Assembly: GCA_030142905.1 (NCBI GenBank)
Contig: JASJOG010000253.1
Location: forward strand, 86,001 to 150,000
From: Heliopora coerulea
Lineage: Eukaryota > Cnidaria > Anthozoa > Scleralcyonacea > Helioporidae
Length of the DNA stretch: 64,000 nt
Reading direction: 5' to 3'
Made by a program: the position numbers and the translations under genes. Shown here one piece after another: positions 27,301-39,300 of the stretch. Every line of letters begins with the position of its first letter. Position 1 is the stretch's first letter. The notes beneath the pieces are model-generated. The model did not search any database. It was not told the origin of the DNA and was given only the letters and a program-made list of their open reading frames with translations.

Positions 27301-30300
27301 AAACTGGCCTCAAATCGAAGACGACAAATTATTCAGCTGTATATGGAATGTAAAAGCTTTTTACGTATCGGTACTTGGAAACCACACCAAATACAGACGC
27401 AAAATCTATTTCATGATAATTTGGTGTTCTTTTCACGATTGAAAATTGATTTGACAAATTACAGTACATTGTAATGTTTGATCTAGGACAGGAAGTTTGT
27501 TTACTGAAGTCAGACCAGCGTTAGCTATGTCGTGTGGCAGAGTTTCAGCTGATGAGTACGGAAGTTTCAGTTGTAACCGGTTTCGTTTGTGAGAAAACGT
27601 TCAGTTTGTTCTTTGCAAATAAAGATTTAAATACAAACCCTAGTTGATTTTACTGTTTGGTACGTTACATTATTTTCTTGACGCATCCTGAGCTAGGTTA
27701 AGAACTTTTCATCTATGCTTGCACCGAAGTCAATTTCTTGTTCTTCGGGCACTTACGAAAGAAAAGTTTTGAAAAGAAAGACAGACGTGCGATCTCTTCA
27801 CATAATACAGAGGTATAACCCTTGTCGTTACTGTAGTATCCAAATGCACGAAGATCATGTTTTGGCACAGCTAATTCAGTCAATCCGTTTTGGCTGTCTT
27901 AATAGACATGATTTACCGCGCACTAGTTGAGAATCTTTGAATTCGGGCCTTTTTTTTAGGTGAAATTGCAAGTAGTGTAGTATCTTGACCAATAATACTC
28001 ATGTCCCACCACAAATGAAACACGTTTCGGTGAAAACGAGAATATTTTTCAAGAAGAATACGAGCTCCGCCACAGGTTTTACAAAGGATAAATAACGTGT
28101 GTCGCGTGCTCGCCCCAATGGTTTTGCACATTCCACAAGTCGGCGAACCCAACCCCCCTTGACTTCACGTATTCATTGACCAGAGTAAAAAAGGTGTTGT
28201 GGTGGCTTTAAACCCACAGAGAGCAAAATCTTCCGGTGGTTCCTGCGACACCAAGCCCAATTTCTTTAAACAACTACAAATTCTTAAATTTTAAGAATTC
28301 CCTAATATCTCTTCCGAAATACATTAATATTGAGAATATTTCTCAGGTCCTAGAAACCATATGTTTTGAACGAAATACAAAGGTTAGACTACCATTTAGC
28401 GACCACCTTAGTAACGCTTTTCCTGATAATAGTGTTAAGTTAAACATTATAACACTGACTTCAACAGTACAGCCTAATCATATAGACCATATAAATCAAG
28501 TTTTACCTATTTACAAGCATATTACAGCACATTTTCTCGTAATCGTCAAGACCACCATTATAATCATGTTTTCTCTCGCGTATATTTGAAGATTTCAACA
28601 GTTTAGTTTGTTTCGGTAACGTTCTATTGAAGCTGATTCGACACTTCCTTAACTTGTGAATATTATGCTGTTGGACACGAATCGCCTTTAATGTCGTAAA
28701 AATATCACAAAATTGAGAACTACCTTTCATTTTCTTCCAATCAAATCGTTTTTGAAAAGGTGTGAATAGGTTTTATTTTTGAAAACAGTAACGATTGGGC
28801 ATGATTTAACCAAGGAGCTATCTTCATAAAGAGGAAACGTTCCTTAATAGTAGACATGCTCGGATTCCATTATCCTGATTACAAGCAATCGGTAAACGCG
28901 GTGTTCGCTTAATAAAAGGTGAATCATGCAGAGTTATTCTATGCAGAGGCACCCATACACCTCAACTCGACTTTTACTCAAACTCTTTGAAATTCACGAA
29001 GGTTTGCCGGTAGGGCAAACCTTTGCACCTCCCCACTTATAACAACGATGGCAACTCAATCACACTGCACTGGAGAAGGAAGCGTTTCAGTCTCAGATTG
29101 TATTCCACGGCTCAATACAGGTTCCAGTCTTTCTCTTAAATCTCGAATTGTATAAGCTCTTCAAATGTACACAGTCAGTGAGACCAAACGTAATGTAACC
29201 CCCATATAATGCGACCACTGTTTCTATGCAGCATTAATAACTGTCATTAGTACCATTACCGAGTATAATGGTATCGAGCTTAATAGCAAACACTTGCTCG
29301 CAGGATTGCGCATTCACTTCACTGGCACAACAGCCATGATTTCTACTGAACTCAAAAGTAGCTTTCTGGGAACGGCCGTCGTAGAGAAGTAGTCTAAACA
29401 CAAATTCCCAGGCTTCGCATGGTGCTTGAACGCAATTGTCCCTGTCGAATTCTTCAAGAATTTTCAGTTTAAAAAGAAAGGAAAGAGAAAAGAAAAGAAA
29501 GGAAAAAAGAAAGGAAGAAAGGAAGGAAGAAAGGAAGAGAGGAAGAAAGAAAGGATGGAAGGAAGAAAGAAAAGAGGAAAGAAAGAACGAAAGAAAGGAT
29601 AGATTCGAAAGAAGGAAAGCAAGAAAGAAAGAAAAAAAGAAACAAACAAACAAAGGAAGAAAGGAAGAAAAGGAGAATGAAAGATAGAAAGACAGACAGA
29701 TAGACAGACAGAAAGAAAGAAAGGTAGAAAGAAGGAAGGAATGTATTTGACAGTTTAGATAAAGATGTAAAGTAGTAGCAGGTAAATCACTCCCAAAGTA
29801 CAAAGTACACATTTTCTTCGTTCTTCTAATTTCCATAACGTGCATTTAGCAGCCAAAATCTAAACGGGTTGGTTTTAAATACATTCGAAACCGGAGTGAG
29901 ATTTCCTTCGGCAATAAATAAAGATCCAGTTGTAACATTACAAGCATTGCTAGTATTCCAGATAGTTTAACACATCCAGTGAAGGTTCATTGACATCCTG
30001 CACAAGCGACAAGTGATCCCGGAAAACAAACAGAAAAGAGTATACGTTTGTGCCAATTGATACAAAAGACGATCTTCCACGGAATGATTCTCAATGATAA
30101 TTTGTAATGCAATTGAAGTTGCACAAGAGATTGGCAGCAAGTGTCGGTTTTGTTCAATCTAATTTGCATTATTAATGGAGGTTAAAAGTCGCTGTGAAAT
30201 AACATTACGAAAGTTTATAAGTGAATAAAAGTTGGTAAAGGAAATGTACAATAGGAAATGTACAGAGTATCAAGTATGTGCAGCATTACGCTTAACGTTT

Positions 30301-33300
30301 GTTATGAGTTTACTTACCGAAAGTTATATTTTGGGTGTCTGTTAAGTTGTGACTTTTCACCTTACACATATATGTTCCCGATTCTCCTCTCGTAATATTG
30401 TCTATGTACAGGTTATTCTCCAAATAACCAAAATGGCCAATCTGTCCACTATTGCTATACCAACATGCCGACGGAGGAGGATTACCGACATTTTCTTTCG
30501 ATTTGCACACACATTGAAACTCTCTGTTTGTTGTTCCAGAACAAGTTATATTGGCGACTGGTTGAACTATAAAGAGAAAAAATAGCAGGAATTAAACTTT
30601 ACAACGACAACTAACGGCCTACTTGAATCTTGGAAAGTTTCCCTTGGCATGAGGGTCACCCAATCCTATTAGACATGCAGAGCAATACAAGTTTTGACAC
30701 ACTTGTACACAACCAGAAACCTCAAAAGTTGTTACCGCGTTAATGTTTGGACAATGGTGGAACGACGTTACCGTAGCTGAGCAGCAATGATCGAAAAACA
30801 ATGTTGTTCACCGTTGTTTGAAAAATATTTTTAACTTTTCAGGTAGCAAAAACAGTTCTCGCTCCAGCTGTTCCAGCTTATAAAATGCAATGATAGAACA
30901 ACCATATTCACCACTCTTAAAACGATTGACTCAACCTTGTGAACAAATTGTTTTACCTTTGATGGCTGAATAGTACGGTAGCAAGATTGTTATTATAGCA
31001 AGAACTTGTTGATAACTTTCCTGACTTGGTACAGCAAAACATGGATACCGTCTCTAAATAGCCGGTTCCCCTTATTACGTCAGCTGAATATAACTATCAG
31101 AATACTTTGCGGTTTTTACATTTTCATGCAAACATTGAAGTCAAACAGTCAATGGAAAGACAATTGCTCCGACTAACATTACAAATAAGATTTCGAAAGG
31201 CGTTCTGGTAGGTGTATTCAGCAGTTAATAAAGGGAACCGGTCATTATAAGCGTGAAGCAGTTGCGCGTTAAAGCGCGTAAGATGTAGCGAACTGTTTAT
31301 ATGAGAAACCGCATAGGTATCTCGAAGGAAGAAATAGTGACCCTGGGAAGAGGGTTACTAATATAGCAAGGTAGAGTAAACTTGAGGTGAGACAACTTTT
31401 CCTTTGTAAATTGTTTAGCTCTCTCGATAGGGACACTCCTGACGTGCACAGCATTGATTAGAAATTGATGCCACGAGATTCATATGATCTGACTGGTTAA
31501 AACGTGGCTCTGAGATGAGGGGTTCCGAAAGGCTGGTACTTCAGTTAATTTTTCTGCTAATACACCCTTCGTAGAACTCTACTACGGGGTCCCAACGTTG
31601 CATCTGGAAACACTTTTTCCCATGCAAACAGTTCCTAAGTTTATGCCTCCCTTAAAATCTAAAATAAAGATCCCCGTGCTAAAACAGAGTAACCGTTCGC
31701 AAGAATTTAACAGTTGCCCAATGTCTTGGAAGAATGCTTTAGATTCCAGTGCAAGCTAAACATCAGACGTGGATATCGAAAAACTGATGGCGGTTGTACA
31801 AATCAGAGGCGCAACCAAGATGGGAGGTGTTGAGGGTTTGGGAATCTCCACTTAACCCTCCTTCAGTTCATTTACCACTGACTCAGCAATTCGTCAAAAG
31901 CACCTATCAACTAGATTTCGCGTAGAAAAGCGGCTGTATTGCTTAATATGTATATTTCAAATGTCATTTAGCTTTCTAGAAAGACAGATCACACACCACT
32001 TCTTCCGTGTCGCAAACAGACTCTCAAGTACATTTGCAAAGACAGACGACGACGCAATAAGCTACTGCACGAAATAAGGTAACCAAGATTACCTAACGTT
32101 TGCAAGCCAAAAATTAACTCTCTTTTTGTCACCAGAATGCTGAAAATGATTACTAAGAAGTTCGACAATTTCAAAATTTCCTAGCCTCCAATGGAGCCGC
32201 GCAACACAAGATCCTACTCCTCAGCATAATTGACTAATCAATTTTAATCAAAGAACTTAAATAATCAAAGAACTAAACCGAACAATTATAAATGGAATAA
32301 GAAGGTGCAACAAAATATATAAAATACAGTTTTGCTTGGACAGCAGCTTGCAAAATATAAAAACTTTAAAGTTTCCGTACAAGAAACTCACGTTTCGATG
32401 GCAGGCTCTTCGTCAGAGTAAAATGATCGGCGGAGAAGCTACGGAGTAGGAAGAGTTCCAGTTGGGAAATGCATGTGGCCCTGTGTTGACAAAAGTCATC
32501 TTCGTGTATGAGATCAATTCGGTGTTTCATAGGAGCTCTTTTCAATTTTAGTTTTCGTTACAAGTTCAAAGAGGCTCACAAGCTGAAGTTATACGGCAAA
32601 ATTGAAAATTAATGACAAAAATTAAACTACTAATGGATGTTTGCTTTAGAACTTTCTGGAAAGTTAGTTAAATTTGAACACTCGACTCGAACAGTGTAGA
32701 ATGGATTTCGCTTAGAACGATATGGTCAAGTGAATAGGGATTTCAAGCGGAATTAGACTAAGTTAAATTGCTTGGCTCTTTCTGCATTTTCCTATATTGT
32801 TTGTTTACGTGTTGACATACAGTATGGCTGATCTATACGATGTGCTTGTCTTGATCAACTTGGCTCGAGCAATTATCTCTTAAGAGCATGACTGGTACTT
32901 ACCATCTGGTCGTGAATGTCGCACTACCTGCTGAAGACTTTCGCGACTGATTCATATGGATCACAAGGACCTATCGTATGCAACAATCAAGTCATGTACA
33001 GAACCTCGGGTGGAACGTTTGCTCATATAAAGACGAAAATAGGAATGTCGGGATCGGAGAAACAGGAAAAAATTGGAGTTTCAACAGCAGATTGATGGAT
33101 AGAGATAGCCTCATTGCACCATTATAGCAATTCCAATCTACCACTCTAGACCATCAACATTAAGAAACTAATGTGAAAGAGAATACTTCAACATTAAAAG
33201 GTACTGTTCTACCTCGTGTCTAGTATCGACAAATCTGACTACCATTAAATTTGTATTTATATTAGAGAACAAACAGCAAACAAACGGCAGTGTAAACAAG

Positions 33301-36300
33301 GAAAGTACAAGTTTGTGAACGTCCAAAAAGTATAGGCATGCATGGCCGTACAAATATTTATCCGTTTAATTTCTCGGTTTTGTCTTTGACTCAACTATTT
33401 CAGTTTTGATAAGTGCAAAGCAACGTCTTTTCATAATTTCAACTAAGCAACTACAGGAACTAGGAAACAAAAAAAGTATGAAACTTCGTGATGAAACTCC
33501 GACTAAAATACAAAACAACGGTAACTCCGAAAAACCAGCTTAGGCAACTTATCAATGAACCGACAAGATCAACTAGAACTTCAAATGCTCTAATTGATTT
33601 AATAATTACATCTACACCGGAACTGTTCACATCAACCGGAGTAATAAAGTCGACAATCAATGATCAATTTCCAATTTATGGTGTACTGTGTTCTACAAAT
33701 AACGGAAATCGAAACGAACAAAACATTAATAGTACAAGAAAAAGTGATCCTGAGGTATACCACGATCCATTTATTAATTCAATTAACCTTATATAGAGGA
33801 ATGTGACGGAAATTTTTGACGACCCAGAAGATAAACTACTTATTCAAGTAATGAATAGACATTTTCCAGTTAAACTTAAGCGCATCAGGAAAAGGTCCCA
33901 CCCGTGGATAAACAGAGACATTCTATTTCAAATGCGTAAAAGAGATCGTGCAAGAAAGAAAGCATTGAACAGTAATCTTGACAAGGATTTTGATCTATAT
34001 AGACAGCTCGGAAACAAAGTTGCTAATAATGTTTGTAGGGCAAAAATAAATTACTTTAAAGGGCAGTTAGATAAAAATGCGGATAATCGTAAAACGTTTT
34101 GGAAATTAACGAAGAAGGTTTTACCACCTAAGAAGAAAAAGACGCAAATTGACAAAATTACTGTCGAAGGAGTTGACCTGACAGACTCCAAAAGTAGAGC
34201 AAAATCTCTAAATTTATATTTTATTCAACTGCAACAAGGCTACAAACTGCACGTGACCAGTAGTCAGTCTAACAATGCCAATGATGGAAATATAAATGTA
34301 CCCCTTCAATCAACTCAAGAAATTATGCATCCAAACTTTAACTTCCAATTTCGTCCCACTACTGAATCCAATAAAAACTAATAAAGCTACTGGAAATGAT
34401 AATATCCCTGCAGCAGTTCTCAAGATATTAGCAAATCACGTCGCAAGAAGCATATTCTCGTTAGTAAATAACTCCATTACAACTGGTATATTTCCAAGTA
34501 AATGGAAAATTGCGAAAATTATTCCTATCCCCAAAGGAAATCCAGCATATGACAGAGACAGCTACAGACCAATATCAATCTGGCCATATCTATCCAAGTG
34601 CTGTGAATCCTTAGCAAACAATCAAATGAAGGAGCATGACGAAATTCACCATGACTTTCAGGAATTTAAGCAATTTGCATACACGAAACACTGTTCAACA
34701 ACTATAGCTTTAATACAAGTAGATGACTCTTGGAAGTTAGCAATAGGTCGAAAAAGTATACGGTGGCAGTCTTTCTTGACCTCTACAATGCATTTGACGT
34801 AATTGATCATCACGAACTATTGGTAAAGTTAAAAAAATATGACTTTGGAGAACCAGAAGTTAACTGGGTTAATTCTCATCTGACAAAAAGACAACATTAC
34901 GTAGTTTGTGATAACGACATATCATATGTCCAAACGTTGACCAGCGGTGTTCCACAAAAATCCGTATTGGACCTGCTCTCTTCAGTTTTCATTTCAACTC
35001 TGTTGTAAACAGTTTTTTTCCGATCGCGATGCCGAAGATACAGAAGCTCGTTATTCTCATCCAAATTTGATTACAGCACAGTCAATGGTAAATAGCGACT
35101 TAAACAACTTGGAGCAGTGGCTGTCCAAGAACAAGATAATGCCAAGTATAACAAAGACTAAAGCTAAGGTAACAGGCTCGAGTCCTGCCAAAAAGCGGAT
35201 AAACTCAAATTTTATCTGCAGAATGAAATGGCTGAAGTAGTCACTAACTTTGACTATCTCGGTGTTCGCATAGACAATATACTATCATGGGAACCGCAAG
35301 TCAGCAAACTTTGTAAACGAACTAATTCAAAGCTTCATTTCTTAAATCGTATTTCAGCATTTTTACCGAAATATGTTCTGCTTCCAATATACAAACAATT
35401 TTACCTATCATGGATTGTTGTTCAACTGTATGGCATGATTGTGAATCCACCCTAACGAGTCATGTTGAAGAAGTTCAAAAATAGAGCAATGAGAATCATT
35501 CTAAACCAGGCAAGACGTAAGTATACTCAGGAAATGAGCTTAAACTATTATTCTTATATAGTCAAAGATGTTTCCTGAGATTTGTCTTAATTTTTAAAAT
35601 TATCAACAATGGAATGTCCGGTAGAATTGAAGGGATTTTTCAAACTTCGAACCACTTTGTTAGGAAGGGAATTTAGGGACGAAACACGTCTAGACCTACC
35701 AATTGTAAAACCAAGACTGGTCAACTTATGTTTAAGTATGCTGGAGCCAAGGATTGGAATTCTCTACCAAACAATATTAGGGAAATCACGTCGATAAATC
35801 ACTGTAAACGTACACTTTTTAACTAACTTCTGAAAATTAATAGTACACATACTTGTAGCTTGTTAGGTGACTTTACTTGTAAATATTTTAATATATCTAT
35901 GAATTTTTAAATAACCTTAACATATCTATACTTATATTTATACTCATTTAGATTTTTAAGTATTGTTCATCCCGTTAAATACCAGCTTTTTTAGCTGAAA
36001 TAATTCAACAATTGAAATAAAGTTCATTCAAATTGTCAATATATTTTTATTGAACATTAACTACGCTTCGACTAGGTTTTAGTCATCATCAAGAATGCTA
36101 CAGGAGAACGTGGTGCCAGCTCTATTTGTAGGCAAGAGTAGTGAGTAGTCTGCTATTAATAGAACAGTATTACAGTGGAACCCCGCCGTACGACCACATA
36201 GTTAATACGACCACTTTTTTTTCTCTCGAATAAGAGCTAATTTTTTTTCTTATCTGAAAACCTCGTAAATACGACCACCTCGTTAATACGACCAACGACC

Positions 36301-39300
36301 ATATTTTGATGTCCCCCACTGTTTAATACGACCACTCAACGTGTTGAGTAATGCCTTTTTTGATATCAAATTCTGATATGCGGTGTATCTTAATCAATTA
36401 CACATACGGCAAATAATTAACACTTAAACGTTTTTCAATATTCATTTTAATTTTTATTAAACAGATAGAACGTGATTAAATATGTTTTTGGGTCGTTTTA
36501 TCTTTTTCTTGCCTCCTTTTTTCTGCCACTTTCCTCTGCTGTTCTCTTTTGGCCACATTCCATTTCGACTCTAACGAATAGGTTATTTAGGATGTCCAGC
36601 AATTTGCTTAGCAAGTCAATGTTTTTTTCCTGCCCCATAAATTTGTAAATGCATGGAATCTCCATTCCATATCCCCCGCCCCGATTGACAGCTGTTCCAA
36701 CAACTTTAGCTTATGCTTTACTGCCGCTCTTTGCTAAAAAATGGCGAACTATCCCAGTTCCATGATTTGTAGAAGCTAGTGCCCTTGGAATGTGACCAAC
36801 TACATCTTCTTCCTTAATCACCGCAAAAGCGTTCTTGTCTTGTTCATTGTCGTGTTCGTGCTTTAGTTCAAGAACTTCATCAATCTTGAATCTCCAGTAT
36901 TCTTTGTCAACATGATATCCCCTTATCCAAGAAGGAACTTCGATTACTTTTGTGCTAGAAATATTTTCCATCGGGCCCGACATGACTCCTTCGACGTTGC
37001 CGGCGGAAATACGAGTGTATGCACGCGCAGGTTATGAAAAGCGCCGAATCTGTCATCGATCCATATTTCACACTTTTTCTAATTTAATCAGTGCAAAATG
37101 TTCACACATGTCTCGAGGATTTTCTTGATTTATTACCTTTTGTCCTAACACGCTTTGCAGCTTTGTACATAAGCACTTTGACCGGTCATCATGTCTTTAA
37201 ATTGTAAGCGAAAACGGCAGGAACTTGACTTACAAAAATGTTACGAAGTCGTGATATTTAAGCTAAAGAACCCAACTGCCAGCGCAAGAAAAATTGCAGA
37301 GCACTTTAACTGTGGGAAAACCCAGATTCAAAGCATCTTACTAAAGAAAGATGAGATTGTTAAAGACTATGAGGCCAATGTAACGGGCACTATCAAACTA
37401 TCAAGAGGTGCCTTGCATGTAGATATCGACAACGCTTTACTCGACTGGTTTCGAAAAGCAAGATCAAAAAATATTCCAATTACAGGACCAATGCTTCAAG
37501 GAAAGGCTACAAAAATAGCAGACGTTCTAGAAGTTCCACAAGAGAAATTCAAGGCTTCGAACGGGTGGCTGGATCGTTTTAAAAAGAGATGTGGCATCAA
37601 GGCAAAGGTCATTTCAGGGGAGTCGGGATGTTAGAGAAGAAACAGTAGATTCGTGGAAGGAAAAGACTCCCTTAAATTTTGGAACGACGAGAACCTCGCG
37701 ATATCTGGAATATGGATGAAATAGGTCAGTTTTTCAGAGCCCTTCCAAACAAATCACTGGTCGAAGTTTCTCAGAATTGCACCGGCGGAAAAAAAGCCAA
37801 AGCATAGGATTACATGTGCGTTCTTTGTCAACGCTAGTGGCGGAAAAGAAAAGTCAATCGTGATAGGAAAATCAGCAAGACCAAGATGTTTTAAAGGCAT
37901 CCGAGATTTAGATAACTTACCGTGCCAATATTTCAACCAACCAAAAACCTGGATGGAAGGTAGCATCATGATGGAAATTCTATCAAAACTCAATAGGAGA
38001 CTGAGACGAGAAAACAGAAGAATTCTTATGTTTATGGACAATGCCCCTTGCTACCCTGAAGACCTGGATGAAATGTATGAGCAAATCAAAGTCGTCTTCT
38101 TACCCAAAAACACGACATCACGACTGCAGCCACTTGATCTCGGTATTATTCAAGCTTTTAAGCTCCAGTATTATAAACGCCTGCTTACACACGTTGCCAG
38201 TAACGTGGATGAGTGTATTTCTGCGTCGGAATTATGCAAGTCTGTTGATATTCTTCAGGCAATTAGATGGACGGCCATGGCGTCCGAAACAACAGTTGTC
38301 AAGTGTTTCATCAAGGCACGTATCTTGGATTCCGAAGGAAACACGAGAATACAGTAGATTCCAGTGGCAGTGACGTTGATTCATTTGCAGATCTTGAAAG
38401 CGAACTTGTTGCAGTTCAAGACTTGGCAAACGAAACCAATGAAGACAATACAGTTTCATTGAGACAAGTGGTAGATGGATGTCTTGATGCACCATTTTGT
38501 CAAGAGCTTCCAAACAATTGGGAAGACATCTTTTTTCGGCAAGTAGGGCGTGAACAAATCGATTCAACCACTGCAAGCGAAGAAAATCACGAGGACAGTA
38601 ATGAGGTTGAAGAGCTCCCGGCACCGCCAAAACTATCCTCGCATCGAGCGGCAATATCCTCAATGCAGAATGCTTTAGTTTTTCTCGAACAGAAAGGAAG
38701 TTCATAAACGGCAAATGAGCTCGCCAAAGTAATCTGCCAAGCTCAAACCAATTGGCTTGAGTGTCGGAAAAACCAACGGAAGCTTACAGATATTTTTAAA
38801 CCTAAAGAAATTAAAATAACTAATATAGGGGCTTACTATCAAGGTTATTCAACTCATTTGGTTAATTTTGTTGAATTGTGTTCAGTTAATAAAATTTATT
38901 TGTGGATTATTTTGTGGTTTTAGCGTTATGCTAATTGAAATCTGACTCCGTTTGCCAGACGTCATTTAAAAAAAACATTTGTTACGTATCTGATCCACCC
39001 CCCTTAATACGACTACTCCATTAATACGACCAAATTTTTTCGGCCCAACAGTGGTCGTATTAACGGGGTTCCACTGTAAATCTTTTGGCGCCTTTGTTCC
39101 GTGCTTTAGCGATGTACGCTGTCGGCGAACGGCGACGGCGTTTTTAAAAAGCGACAAGGACCAATGTTTGGCTTTAACATTTTGCAATCATTTAAGTTTA
39201 GTTGAGTTAAACTAGATTCTACGCTTGTGATTGTCAGGAGAAAGCTCCATTAGAGTTTTTAGGAATTCAAAGTGTTCGCAGGATTTAATGTGCTTGTAGA

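Larger units (their letters stand above)
36173..39076. mobile_element. pogo/Tigger-type DNA transposon with TA target duplication
   Basis: The ends are CAGTGGAACCCCG at 36173 and its complement CGGGGTTCCACTG ending at 39076, each flanked by TA (36171-36172 and 39077-39078). Inside both ends, TTAATACGACCAC-type units repeat: three on the left (36201, 36284, 36325) and three on the right, two in the opposite sense. The element is 2904 bp. It carries a decayed DDD transposase on the plus strand and a separate HIRAN-like frame on the minus strand, diverging from a 207-bp gap. TA duplication and CENP-B-type helix-turn-helix domains define the family. Confidence 0.92.

Noticed and set aside
28236..28589. 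117-codon plus-strand frame considered as an exon
   Set aside because: No domain, no matching splice phase with neighbours, and composition typical of AT-rich intron sequence.
29234..29845. Long minus-strand frame rich in Phe, Leu and Ser
   Set aside because: Almost the whole frame is the complement of a GAAA/GGAA microsatellite; the opposite strand is equally open. Open reading here is a composition effect.
37754..38714. Minus-strand frames opposite the pogo transposase
   Set aside because: They are shadows of the transposase coding sequence; the plus strand carries the recognisable HTH and DDD motifs.
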